A DNA stretch of 64,000 nt from assembly GCF_014696355.1 (NCBI RefSeq), contig NZ_JACJQA010000045.1, positions 1 through 64,000 on the forward strand. Reading direction: 5' to 3'. Numbering within the stretch: position 1 is the stretch's first letter; the number at the start of each line of letters is the position of its first letter. The notes below the pieces were generated by a model. It saw only the letters and a program-made list of their open reading frames with translations. It had not been told where the DNA came from and did no database searches. This stretch comes from Pseudanabaena sp. FACHB-1998. GTDB taxonomy: Bacteria; Cyanobacteriota; Cyanobacteriia; Pseudanabaenales; Pseudanabaenaceae. Below are positions 25,961 to 34,414 of the stretch, piece by piece. A program made the translations under genes and the position numbers.

Positions 25961-27325
25961 ATGGCGATCGCCTCAGTAAATCCTGCAACAGGGGAATTGT
26001 TAAAGACCTTTACGCCTTTAACAGATCAGGAAATCGAACATAAATTAGCCCTTGCCGATCGCACCTTTGCGACCTATAGACATACAAGTTTTAGCGATCG
26101 CGCTCAATGGATGCATCAAGCTGCGGATATCCTTGAGGCGAAAAAAACTGAACTTGGGATCGTGATGACCCTCGAAATGGGAAAAACCTTAAAAAGTGCG
26201 ATCTCCGAAATCGAAAAATGCGCGCATCTTTGTCGTTATTACGCCGAATCTGCCCCCCAATATTTAGCCGATACTCCCGCCCAAACCGATGCGAGTCGAA
26301 CGATGATTCGCTATCAGCCCTTAGGAATTATTCTGGCGGTAATGCCGTGGAACTTTCCTTTTTGGCAAGTCTTTCGATTTGCCGTACCTGCTCTGATGGC
26401 AGGGAATGTGGGGCTACTAAAGCACGCTTCCAATGTGCCGCAATGTGCCTTGGCGATCGCCGAGATTTTTCATGCCGCAGGGATTCCTGAAGGCGCATTT
26501 CAAACTCTGCTCGTGGGGGCAGATAAGGTGGCAGGCTTAGTTGCTGACCATCGCATTAAGGCGGCAACCTTGACAGGCAGTGAACCTGCGGGACAGAGTC
26601 TGGCGGCGATCGCAGGACATCATCTCAAAAAAGTGGTTTTAGAATTAGGAGGAAGCGATCCCTTTATTGTTTTTAAAAGCGCAGATTTGGAATTAGCAGT
26701 CAATACAGCCGTGACCGCTAGGGTGATGAATAATGGTCAGACCTGTATCGCTGCGAAGCGCTTCATTATTGAAGAGGCGATCGCCGAGCAGTTTATTAAT
26801 AAGTTTGTCGAAAAATTTAAAGCCTTAAAAGTGGGCGATCCCCTGCAACCTGAGACTGATGTGGGACCCCTTGCCACACCGCAAATTCTCAACGAACTCG
26901 ATTCGCAGGTAAAAGCCTCTGTGGACTTAGGCGCAAAAATCCTTGTCGGTGGTTATCGCCTCAAGGACAAAGGCAATTTCTATGCACCCACAATTTTGGC
27001 AGATATTCCGCAAGGTGCGCCGCCTTATTATCAGGAGTTTTTTGGCCCCGTTGCTTCCATATTTCGAGTTAAGAGCTTAGCTGAGGCGATTGCCTTGGCA
27101 AACAGCACAGACTTTGGACTGGGGGCAAGCTTTTGGAGTAATGATGAGCAAGAAATTGAGCAGGCGATCGAACAAATTGAGGCTGGGGCAGTCTTTGTAA
27201 ATGGGATGGTCAAATCCGATCCGCGGGTTCCCTTTGGTGGGATTAAGCGATCAGGCTTTGGTCGAGAATTAGGCTGCGAAGGCATCCGCGAATTTGTCAA
27301 TATCAAAACTATTTGGATCAAATAA
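25961..27325 (+). CDS. gabD: Succinate-semialdehyde dehydrogenase
   Basis: A protein of 454 residues of the aldehyde dehydrogenase superfamily. Seen are NPATGELLKTF, VMPWNFPFWQVFRFA (cofactor site), LTGSEPAGQS, the catalytic Glu in VLELGGSDPF, Cys262 in NNGQTCIAAKR, and the ending PFGGIKRSGFGRELG. The length matches the shorter bacterial SSADH type. Its partner gene, 232 bp downstream, is the acetolactate synthase-like 2-oxoglutarate decarboxylase. That pair is known from Synechococcus sp. PCC 7002 to convert 2-oxoglutarate through succinic semialdehyde to succinate, closing the cyanobacterial TCA cycle. This enzyme does the second step. Confidence 0.9.
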   Translation: MAIASVNPATGELLKTFTPLTDQEIEHKLALADRTFATYRHTSFSDRAQWMHQAADILEAKKTELGIVMTLEMGKTLKSAISEIEKCAHLCRYYAESAPQYLADTPAQTDASRTMIRYQPLGIILAVMPWNFPFWQVFRFAVPALMAGNVGLLKHASNVPQCALAIAEIFHAAGIPEGAFQTLLVGADKVAGLVADHRIKAATLTGSEPAGQSLAAIAGHHLKKVVLELGGSDPFIVFKSADLELAVNTAVTARVMNNGQTCIAAKRFIIEEAIAEQFINKFVEKFKALKVGDPLQPETDVGPLATPQILNELDSQVKASVDLGAKILVGGYRLKDKGNFYAPTILADIPQGAPPYYQEFFGPVASIFRVKSLAEAIALANSTDFGLGASFWSNDEQEIEQAIEQIEAGAVFVNGMVKSDPRVPFGGIKRSGFGRELGCEGIREFVNIKTIWIK

Positions 27326-27393
27326 GTGCTTGTCCAAAATAAATTACCCAAACCTGTAAAGTTCCGCCCCGTAGGGGCGCAACTCTAGCTACT

Positions 27394-27436
27394 TAAAGTC
27401 TGTAAAAGGGCGCGAAGCGCCCTTTTACAGACTTTA
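27394..27436. repeat. Perfect 20-bp hairpin inside the TCA-bypass gene pair
   Basis: TAAAGTCTGTAAAAGGGCGC / GCGCCCTTTTACAGACTTTA with a GAA loop. It lies between the dehydrogenase and decarboxylase genes and could attenuate read-through between them. The stretch before it (27328-27380) resembles the lead-in at 8755-8790. Confidence 0.8.
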
Positions 27437-27442
27437 GGATTA

Positions 27443-27513
27443 AATAAAAATCACTTTATAGGTGTGATTTACACAATTGCGAAGACTTAAAGATTAAACG
27501 ACAATCACTTTAC
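27443..27513. promoter_or_regulatory. Direct repeats upstream of the decarboxylase gene
   Basis: GGATTAAATAAAAATCACTTTA near 27437 and AGATTAAACGACAATCACTTTA near 27491 share the frame GATTAAA-n-AATCACTTTA. Two such copies about 50 bp apart, before the start at 27558, could be an operator or the product of a small duplication. Function is not known. Confidence 0.35.
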
Positions 27514-27557
27514 AACTGCATAAAGCTCAGTTGTAAAGATTTTAGGAATTAACAACT

Positions 27558-29198
27558 ATGAATACCGCCGAATTATTAGTCAAATGTTTAGAAAACGAGG
27601 GAGTGGAATATATTTTCGGTCTTCCGGGGGAAGAAAATATGGCAGTTCTCAACGCTCTAGAGAACTCATCAATAAAATTTATTACGACGCGTCATGAACA
27701 AGGTGCAGCCTTTATGGCGGATGTCTATGGAAGGCTCACGGGTAAAGCGGGCGTATGCCTCTCCACTTTAGGACCAGGAGCAACGAATTTAATGACAGGG
27801 GTTGCGGATGCCAATTTGGACTGTGCGCCCTTAATTGCGATCACTGGACAGGTGGGAACTGACCGAATGCATACCAATTCCCATCAATATCTCGATCTAG
27901 TCGCTATGTTTGAGCCAGTCACGAAATGGAATGCCCAAATAGTCCGTCCTAGCATTACCCCAGAAATTGTCCGCAAAGCATTTAAATTAGCCACCTCCGA
28001 AAAGCCGGGCGCAGTGCATATTGACTTGCCTGAAAACATTGCCGATATGGAAGTCACAGGCAACCCTTTATCCACTAAAGGCGATCGCCAACCGATGTTT
28101 GCATCCTATCGCAGTCTGTCGGAAGCCGCCCTATTAATTGCCAAAGCCAAAAATCCCTTAGTCTTAGTCGGCAATGGAGCAATTCGCTCCCATGCCAGCC
28201 AAGCCGTCACCGATTTTGCCACTCGCTTAAATATTCCCGTGGCTAATACTTTTATGGGTAAAGGTGTCATCCCTTACCGCCATCCTTTAGCCCTTTGGTC
28301 ATTGGGATTGCAGCAACGGGACATCATTAATTGTGCCTTTGATGAAACGGATTTAGTAATTGCCATTGGCTATGACCTCATCGAATATTCCCCAAAGAAA
28401 TGGAATCCTAAAGCCACAATCCCCATTATTCATATTGGTGAATTGCCCGCAGAAGTCGATAGTAGCTATATGCCACAGGTGGAAATAGTGGGCGATATTT
28501 CTGATTCATTAGTGGAAATTATGCATCGTTGCGATCGCACAGGCAGATCTGAACCTCATGCGATCGCCCTACGTCATAAAATCCTTGCCACCTATGAGCA
28601 GTACGCCCATGACGAAGGCTACCCCATTAAGCCCCAAAAAATTATCTACGACCTCCGCCAAGTCATGGGGGATGAGGATGTAGTCATTTCCGATGTGGGC
28701 GCACATAAAATGTGGATGGCAAGACATTATCACTGCGATCGCCCCAATACCTGCATTATTGCCAATGGCTTCGCCGCAATGGGTATTGCGATTCCGGGGG
28801 CGATCGCCGCAAAATTAATTAATCCTCAGCGCAAGATTGTTGCTGTCACAGGTGATGGCGGCTTCATGATGAATATGCAAGAACTCGAAACGGCGACTCG
28901 CATCGGTACACCCTTTGTAACTCTCATCTTTAATGATGGCGGCTACGGACTGATCGAGTGGAAACAAAATATTCACTATGGCAGATCGGCTTTTGTCAAA
29001 TTTGGGAATCCTGATTTTGTAAAGCTAGCCGAAAGCATGGGACTCAAAGGCTATCGGATCACCTCAGCGATCGACCTAATTCCTACCCTCAAAGACGCTC
29101 TAGAACAGAATATCCCAGCCGTTATCGATTGCCCCGTAGACTACAGCGAGAATATGAAGTTTTCTCGCAAAGTTGGTGAATTAACCTGCCCTTTATAA
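27558..29198 (+). CDS. ThDP-dependent 2-oxoglutarate decarboxylase (acetolactate synthase-like)
   Basis: A protein of 546 residues of the acetolactate synthase superfamily. It has the ThDP-activating Glu47 in TRHEQGAAFMADVYGR, LSTLGPGATNL, and the ThDP/Mg motif GDGGFMMNMQELETA. By sequence alone this family is often labelled acetolactate synthase. The adjacent succinate-semialdehyde dehydrogenase gene argues for the 2-oxoglutarate decarboxylase of the cyanobacterial TCA bypass, as in Synechococcus sp. PCC 7002. It would release CO2 and give succinic semialdehyde. No ilvN-type small subunit is nearby, which also fits. Confidence 0.82.
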   Translation: MNTAELLVKCLENEGVEYIFGLPGEENMAVLNALENSSIKFITTRHEQGAAFMADVYGRLTGKAGVCLSTLGPGATNLMTGVADANLDCAPLIAITGQVGTDRMHTNSHQYLDLVAMFEPVTKWNAQIVRPSITPEIVRKAFKLATSEKPGAVHIDLPENIADMEVTGNPLSTKGDRQPMFASYRSLSEAALLIAKAKNPLVLVGNGAIRSHASQAVTDFATRLNIPVANTFMGKGVIPYRHPLALWSLGLQQRDIINCAFDETDLVIAIGYDLIEYSPKKWNPKATIPIIHIGELPAEVDSSYMPQVEIVGDISDSLVEIMHRCDRTGRSEPHAIALRHKILATYEQYAHDEGYPIKPQKIIYDLRQVMGDEDVVISDVGAHKMWMARHYHCDRPNTCIIANGFAAMGIAIPGAIAAKLINPQRKIVAVTGDGGFMMNMQELETATRIGTPFVTLIFNDGGYGLIEWKQNIHYGRSAFVKFGNPDFVKLAESMGLKGYRITSAIDLIPTLKDALEQNIPAVIDCPVDYSENMKFSRKVGELTCPL

Positions 29199-29220
29199 TA
29201 CTTACTCGGGAGATGGCTCT

Positions 29221-30135
29221 ATGCAAGATAAAAACTACCGCTATCAAGATTTTTACAATCAATCCTTTCAAGAAGAATTGCGGATAGAAAATCCAGCTAC
29301 CGTTGACTTTACGGGTGCGAGACTAACAGGCTGCGATTTTCAGAATACAAATCTTACGGGTGCTGATTTCTCAAAAACAGAAATCAAGCATGATTATAAA
29401 AAAATACAATCTGAAATTAGTCAAATAGCTTTACATATCCTTTGGGGTATTCCGCTCGGCTGGTTATCATGGCAGCTTAACTATGTCTCTTTTGGATGTG
29501 GCATGAGTGATAACTTACCTAACCTCTATGGATGGTTCACCAATCCTCTCTGGATTGTGGGCTTTGGAGCAGCGACAGTTGTTTCCTCTCGGTGGATGTT
29601 TCTAACATTTCTGGGACTTATTAGCCTATTGGTCATTACCTCAATTATTCTTAGCCCTGCTGTCCCCGTAATGGGCATTATTATTATGGTAGCCGCCTTT
29701 GTCGCCGCCTTATTTGGCATCTACCTTGGCTATCGCAAAGGCTCGATCTCTATAGGAATGATCTGGATTGCAGTGGGAGTATCTTCAGCAATTTCATCGG
29801 GCTACAGTTGGCTCCGTTACCAAGAGATTCATTTTGCCCTTCTATTTGCCGCATTAGCAATTTTACCCGCCGCTCTAGCAACTCAAGCATTTACAAAGCA
29901 CTTGCGTAAAGTTAAATCCGCACTGATCACTTCCTTTGATGGGGCGGATTTAACTAAGGCAAGATTTATCAATGCTGACCTTGAAAATTGTGATTTTACA
30001 AAGGCAAATCTTACAGATGTTGATTGGCATGGCGCAACTTTTAAAAATTGCAAATTTCCTAAAAACTGGGCTAAGGATGACCACCAAGCGATCGCATCAC
30101 CGTCAGAGTATGCTCTGGTATTAGAAAAGCTATAA
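29221..30135 (+). CDS. Pentapeptide-repeat membrane protein
   Basis: A protein of 304 residues. Two short pentapeptide-repeat blocks (residues about 25-60: DFTGARLTGCDFQNTNLTG; and about 235-275: FDGADLTKARFINADLEN, then CDFTKANLTDVDWHGA) flank a hydrophobic core with about five or six membrane helices (65-210). Pentapeptide repeats form right-handed quadrilateral helices that bind other proteins. The topology would place both repeat blocks on the same side of the membrane. The gene starts 22 bp after the decarboxylase gene, so the two may be co-transcribed. The role is unknown. Confidence 0.8.
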   Translation: MQDKNYRYQDFYNQSFQEELRIENPATVDFTGARLTGCDFQNTNLTGADFSKTEIKHDYKKIQSEISQIALHILWGIPLGWLSWQLNYVSFGCGMSDNLPNLYGWFTNPLWIVGFGAATVVSSRWMFLTFLGLISLLVITSIILSPAVPVMGIIIMVAAFVAALFGIYLGYRKGSISIGMIWIAVGVSSAISSGYSWLRYQEIHFALLFAALAILPAALATQAFTKHLRKVKSALITSFDGADLTKARFINADLENCDFTKANLTDVDWHGATFKNCKFPKNWAKDDHQAIASPSEYALVLEKL

Positions 30136-30171
30136 ATTTGTGAATTAAAAATTAAACCCAGTAAGGATTTT

Positions 30172-30205
30172 AAAATCACAAAATGACTATGCATTTTGTG
30201 ATTTT
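30172..30205. repeat. Hairpin, AAAATCACAAAATG arms
   Basis: AAAATCACAAAATG / CATTTTGTGATTTT with an ACTATG loop, ending 12 bp before the start codon of the hydroxylase gene. It could act as a terminator for the preceding gene. Confidence 0.75.
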
Positions 30206-30216
30206 GGATAACTCTA

Positions 30217-30984
30217 ATGCTAGAAATACCCGATGTTTTTAAAGGTCTATTAATACTTATTTGTGTGTTTGTCCCCATTGAAAAAATATGGTCAATGCAC
30301 AAACAAAATTTATGGCGTGATGGCACAATTACCGATCTTTGCTATTACTTTGCAGGGTTTTTTATTGGTAAAGGGACAACTCAATTATTGATTATCGTTG
30401 CATTGTTGAGTCAAGGATCGATGCCGATATTGACAAGTTTTACTTCACAGCAGCCCTTGATTTTGCAAGTTCCCGTAGCAATTTTTATCGGTGATTTAAG
30501 CTTTTATATTTTGCATCGGTTGATGCATACTGTGCCTTGGCTGTGGAAGTTTCACGTAATTCATCACAGTTCCGAGCAGATTGATTGGCTATCTACTGTA
30601 CGGGTGCATCCTTTCGAGCAGATTTTAACCAAAGCCTGTCAAATGATTCCCCTTTATTGGTTAGGCTTTTCGACACAAGCGTTAGCAATTTATGCAATTT
30701 TCTCTAGTGCGATCGCCTTTTTTATCCATGCCAATATTCAGATAAAAATACCGATTATTAAATGGATTATTGCTACGCCCGAATTTCATCGTTGGCATCA
30801 TGCCAGCAGTCCCGAATTATCCAATAAAAATCTTGCCGTTCAGCTACCAATCATTGATTATTTATTTGGGACTTTTCATCTATCTTCAGAAAAATCACCT
30901 TCAAAGTATGGGTCTAAACTTAAAACCAAAACTAGCTATTTTAAGCATTTATCCTATCCATTTATAGAAATCCTCAAAATTTGA
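30217..30984 (+). CDS. Fatty acid hydroxylase / sterol desaturase superfamily protein
   Basis: A protein of 255 residues with four or more membrane helices. It has the di-iron histidine boxes: LHRLMH, HVIHHSS and HRWHHA (with TVRVHPFE between). These bind two irons for oxygen-dependent hydroxylation or desaturation of lipids. The substrate may be a hopanoid, carotenoid or fatty acid and cannot be read here. A hairpin overlaps its stop codon. Confidence 0.87.
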   Translation: MLEIPDVFKGLLILICVFVPIEKIWSMHKQNLWRDGTITDLCYYFAGFFIGKGTTQLLIIVALLSQGSMPILTSFTSQQPLILQVPVAIFIGDLSFYILHRLMHTVPWLWKFHVIHHSSEQIDWLSTVRVHPFEQILTKACQMIPLYWLGFSTQALAIYAIFSSAIAFFIHANIQIKIPIIKWIIATPEFHRWHHASSPELSNKNLAVQLPIIDYLFGTFHLSSEKSPSKYGSKLKTKTSYFKHLSYPFIEILKI

Positions 30985-31019
30985 ACTTAAAAGGGGCTGA
31001 AGCACCTTTTAAGTTCAAA
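30980..31019. terminator. Hairpin overlapping the hydroxylase stop codon
   Basis: TTTGAACTTAAAAGG is mirrored by CCTTTTAAGTTCAAA around GGCTGAAGCA. The left arm includes the TGA stop (30982-30984). Confidence 0.8.
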
Positions 31020-31023
31020 TACT

Positions 31024-31072
31024 AAGAAAGCCTTTAAAAGCGTTGCTTTGCAGCGCTTTTAAAGGCTTTCTT
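31024..31072. terminator. Hairpin overlapping the end of the HEAT gene
   Basis: AAGAAAGCCTTTAAAAGCG is mirrored by CGCTTTTAAAGGCTTTCTT around a short GC-rich centre. The right arm contains the last three codons and the stop of the minus-strand HEAT gene, so it is partly coding. Confidence 0.85.
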
Positions 31073-31751
31073 GATTGGGTGCTAAGCGCTCCAGAGCATA
31101 TCTCGCGGCTGAGGCAACCTGCGGATGAGCATCCTTAACTAGATAATTTAAAGCGGACAAACTTTTGTCACAATTCAAATTTCCTAAGGCTTCCGCCAAA
31201 CGTTGTCTGGTCAGCCAATCATCAGACTGAGCAAAACGTAAAATTGCATCCACACATCGGATATCGCCAACTTCTCCTAGAGCCGCGATCGCCGCCTGAT
31301 GCAACATGGTTTCCTTGCTATCTAAGGCTTGCATCAGCGCATCATAGGCTCGTAAGTCTCCCAGATTTCCCAAAGAAACAGCCGCACTAAATCGTACCAG
31401 CCATTCCGTATCTTCATAAAAAGCTCGCAAAAGCGGTTCTACAGCCCGATTATCTTGCAAATAACCCATCGCCCCCGCCGCATCGGCTCGAATTCCATAA
31501 TCATTCTCCGTCTCTAAAATCTTGGCTAGGACAGGAAAACAATCTTCCGTATGCTTTAGCCCCAAGGCAAATACCGCCATCGACCTAATCTGCAAATTTT
31601 CATCGTCAATTACCTTCAAAATTAAAGGCACAGCCTCCTCTGGAGCCAAATCTCGCAAAGACACCAACGCCCGTAGGCGATCGCGAGAATTTTCACTCTC
31701 TAGTTGTTCAGCAATATTGCTTATATTTAGATTTGGATCAGGTAAAGACAT
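31059..31751 (-). CDS. HEAT-repeat protein
   Basis: A protein of 230 residues built of about six HEAT / PBS-lyase-like repeats: ALVSLRDLAPEEAVPLILK, MAVFALGLKHTEDCFPVLAK, DAAGAMGYLQDNRAVEPLLR, SAAVSLGNLGDLRAYDALMQ and so on. In cyanobacteria such proteins include bilin lyases (CpcE/NblB-like) and scaffolding proteins. No phycobilisome gene is near, so I do not assign a lyase role. Its last codons lie inside the hairpin arm. Confidence 0.85.
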   Translation of the reverse strand: MSLPDPNLNISNIAEQLESENSRDRLRALVSLRDLAPEEAVPLILKVIDDENLQIRSMAVFALGLKHTEDCFPVLAKILETENDYGIRADAAGAMGYLQDNRAVEPLLRAFYEDTEWLVRFSAAVSLGNLGDLRAYDALMQALDSKETMLHQAAIAALGEVGDIRCVDAILRFAQSDDWLTRQRLAEALGNLNCDKSLSALNYLVKDAHPQVASAARYALERLAPNQESL

Positions 31752-32098
31752 AAAAATTTCTATAAATTTATAAAGTTTTAACCAATGGTAACGCTCCAGA
31801 ACTTAATAAAAACTAAAATTGTTCCGTCGCGCGAAGATTTCAGACCAAACAATTTGTAGCGATACTTCCAATAAAATTTTAAGATGCCCCGATAGAATGA
31901 ATTAACATCAAAACTAGGTATGCTAGGATACAAACGCAGTCTGTACTTATGTAGCGAACTTATCAGTATACAGAGGCATGAAAGCTTATTTTATATAAGC
32001 CTAGTCTAATAAGACTGTCTTAATCGTTTTGTTAATCTTATAAATCAAATCGATTAATCTGCACAAAACCCTAAATTTACTCTCGTGAGGAGTGGAAT
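31752..32098. promoter_or_regulatory. Divergent regulatory gap upstream of the porin gene
   Basis: A 347-bp gap between the divergent HEAT and porin genes, with no hairpin element. A good ribosome site, GAGGAG, lies 8 bp before the porin ATG. TATGCTAGGATAC near 31919 contains a possible -10 box. The long leader would suit a strongly expressed, regulated porin. No promoter can be proved by eye. Confidence 0.4.
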
Positions 32099-33712
32099 AT
32101 GAAAAAAGTATCTTTGAATTTGGCTGGTAGCCTAGGCTTGCTTGGAGTTTTTGGCGCGGTAGCGGCGGCTCCAATGTTCGCCGAAACCACCACAGGCGTT
32201 TCGGAAATTAGCCAAGCTATTAGCAGCGATCCAGTAGCCCAAAACGTTACCTCCGTATCTCAGCTAAGTGATGTCAAGCCTACTGACTGGGCTTTCACCG
32301 CACTACAATCCTTAGTAGAACGTTACGGTTGTATCGCTGGTTATCCTGATCGCACCTTCCGTGGAAAGCAAGCAACTAGCCGCTATGAATTTGCTGCGGG
32401 TTTAAACGCTTGCTTAGACAAAATCAACGAAATTATCTCTGCTGGTCTAGCTGACAAAGTAAGCAAAGAAGATCTTGCCACCTTGCAAAAGCTTCAAGAA
32501 GAGTTTGCTTCTGAATTGGCAACCCTTCGTGGTCGTGTAGATGCCCTTGATGCTAAGACCGCTAAGCTCGAAGCTCAACAATTCTCTACCACCACTAAGC
32601 TTTCTGGCGAAGCCATCATGGCAGTTACAGGCGGTAGTGGCAACACACTCGCTCCTACTAACACCAATGTTTTCGTTACTAGCCGTGTTCGTCTCGACCT
32701 CAACACCAGCTTCACTGGCAGTGACTTGTTGAAAACCAGACTCGAAGTTGGTAACTCGAGCGGCTCTGTACCCGGTACATTTGGTGCAGCAGCTCCCTTT
32801 GGTGTTGGTACTGATAGCAATATCGGTTTTGATACCTACGGTCAAGACTATGCAGGTGCAAGCAACAACTTCACCCTTGCTAAACTTCGTTATGACTTCA
32901 ATGTTGGCGATCAAGTACGTGTATCCTTGGGCCCTGTAATGCACGCCTACGATCACATTGATACCAACAGCTTTGCAAACAACGAAGCCGTAGACTTTTC
33001 TTCCACATTCTTCATCAATAACCCTCTCCAAGTTTTGATTAATAGTCAAACAGGTGGAGCTGGTGCATTTATTGATTGGAATATCAACAAGACAGCTTTT
33101 AGCCTCCGTGCGTTGTACTTAGCTGGTAATGCATCACAGCCTACAGCCGCCGCAACCAATCGTGGTTTGTTTGGCGATCCTTACCAAGGTACTGTTGAAC
33201 TTGAATATGCGCCTAAAGCAGCCGACGAATCTAAACCTTTTGCTCTCAAGCTTCAATTCACCAGAGGTGCAGTCGCTAATGCTGATGTCACTTCAGGTGG
33301 CGTAAACTTTGAATGGGCATTTTCCAAGAAAATTGCAGCATTCGGACGTTACGGTTTTGGAACCATTGACAATCGTGGTACAGCAGTTGGTACGGCAGGT
33401 TCGTTTGCAAGTACTCTTGGCGTAAATGCTGGGGTAACTTCCAACAGCCTGAGCCCTCAAACTTGGATGTTTGGATTTGCTTTCCCTGACTTGTTTAAGG
33501 AAGGAGCAATGGCAGGTATTGCTGTTGGTCAGCCTTTCATCGAAAGCAAGATTGGCAACGCAACCCAAACTAACTTGGAATTGTTCTACAACTTCCCAGT
33601 GTCTAGCAATATCAGAATCACTCCTGATGTTCAATTCATCTTCAACCCCAACAACAGCAGCGCTAACAGCACTATCTTTGTTGGTACTTTGAGAACTGTA
33701 TTCTCCTTCTAA
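32099..33712 (+). CDS. SLH-domain outer-membrane porin (OprB/SomA type)
   Basis: A protein of 537 residues. It has a signal peptide (about 1-30), one SLH domain (SQLSDVKPTDWAFTALQSL, YGCIAGYPDRTFRG, SRYEFAAGLNACLDKI) that binds the pyruvylated cell wall, a coiled coil (about 115-160), and a long beta-barrel ending in Phe (LRTVFSF). This is the major cyanobacterial porin family for ions and small solutes. The ending in an aromatic residue suits outer-membrane insertion. A clean terminator hairpin follows. Confidence 0.93.
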   Translation: MKKVSLNLAGSLGLLGVFGAVAAAPMFAETTTGVSEISQAISSDPVAQNVTSVSQLSDVKPTDWAFTALQSLVERYGCIAGYPDRTFRGKQATSRYEFAAGLNACLDKINEIISAGLADKVSKEDLATLQKLQEEFASELATLRGRVDALDAKTAKLEAQQFSTTTKLSGEAIMAVTGGSGNTLAPTNTNVFVTSRVRLDLNTSFTGSDLLKTRLEVGNSSGSVPGTFGAAAPFGVGTDSNIGFDTYGQDYAGASNNFTLAKLRYDFNVGDQVRVSLGPVMHAYDHIDTNSFANNEAVDFSSTFFINNPLQVLINSQTGGAGAFIDWNINKTAFSLRALYLAGNASQPTAAATNRGLFGDPYQGTVELEYAPKAADESKPFALKLQFTRGAVANADVTSGGVNFEWAFSKKIAAFGRYGFGTIDNRGTAVGTAGSFASTLGVNAGVTSNSLSPQTWMFGFAFPDLFKEGAMAGIAVGQPFIESKIGNATQTNLELFYNFPVSSNIRITPDVQFIFNPNNSSANSTIFVGTLRTVFSF

Positions 33713-33729
33713 GGCTGAATAAAAAATAA

Positions 33730-33768
33730 AAATAAAAAAGAGGTCACATCGTGACCTCTTTTTTATTT
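33730..33768. terminator. Terminator between convergent genes
   Basis: AAATAAAAAAGAGGTCAC / GTGACCTCTTTTTTATTT with an ATC loop and a T-run. It serves the porin gene and touches the stop codon of the convergent minus-strand gene. Confidence 0.9.
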
Positions 33769-34183
33769 ATCTAATACCCATGAGCGCTTTAGCCATCGGG
33801 AAATAGGTAGCCCATACTTTGGGATCGGGACGACTAGCCCATTCATCACGAGAAACAATCAACTGCAAAATAATCGCTGCTTGATCTTGACTTTGGGCGG
33901 TAACTTTTACTGCTACATCCGACACAAGCACCTCGCGATCAAAAGTGCGTTGGGCTGCCGATCGCGCCAATATTTCCGCTCTACGGGTCATAACCGTAAA
34001 GCCTTCATCTTGATTGACAGGCAAACGAATATCCACCTCACGACGCTCAGCTAAGGCACTGCTGGCGATCGCTAAAGTTGATAAAGTGGCGATCGCTGAC
34101 ACCATTAAGCAATTAGTCACTCCCCGAAGATATCTAGCAATAGAAATTATCGAAGAAACATGCGAGTTATTTTTCATAGTCAT
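33767..34183 (-). CDS. Small exported protein of unknown function
   Basis: A protein of 138 residues from ATG 34183 (MTMKNNS); a second ATG is two codons later and a longer frame to 34237 adds no signal sequence. It has a signal peptide (about residues 24-46, ending ASSALAE). The mature part, REVDIRLPVNQDEGFTVM, then ILARSAAQRTFDRE and VKVTAQSQDQAAIILQLIV, looks like a small alpha/beta domain. I do not recognise a named family. It is a single gene, convergent with the porin gene. Confidence 0.6.
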   Translation of the reverse strand: MTMKNNSHVSSIISIARYLRGVTNCLMVSAIATLSTLAIASSALAERREVDIRLPVNQDEGFTVMTRRAEILARSAAQRTFDREVLVSDVAVKVTAQSQDQAAIILQLIVSRDEWASRPDPKVWATYFPMAKALMGIR

Positions 34184-34414
34184 ATTCGCCAGAAACTCAC
34201 AAAAAAATTTATAGAAAAATCGCCAAGATATTAGCAAAAAACTGGGAAAGATGTGTGCTATTGTCTGCTAACAAATTTGGCTTTAAAGTTTAGCTCATCT
34301 AAGCTCTTATTTGTCAGCCATTTTTGGGAAATCTAGGATTTATGATGTTCTGCACTCTAAATTCTCGAAACCCGTCTATATATTTATCGTCATGGAGGTC
34401 ATCTAGGGGGCGTT

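Noticed and set aside
27558-29198. Calling this gene acetolactate synthase (ilvB)
   Set aside because: The neighbouring succinate-semialdehyde dehydrogenase and lack of a small subunit fit 2-oxoglutarate decarboxylase better.
32447-33049. Open frame of 200 codons on the minus strand opposite the porin gene
   Set aside because: It mirrors the biased codon use of the porin gene, has no ribosome site and no family motif.
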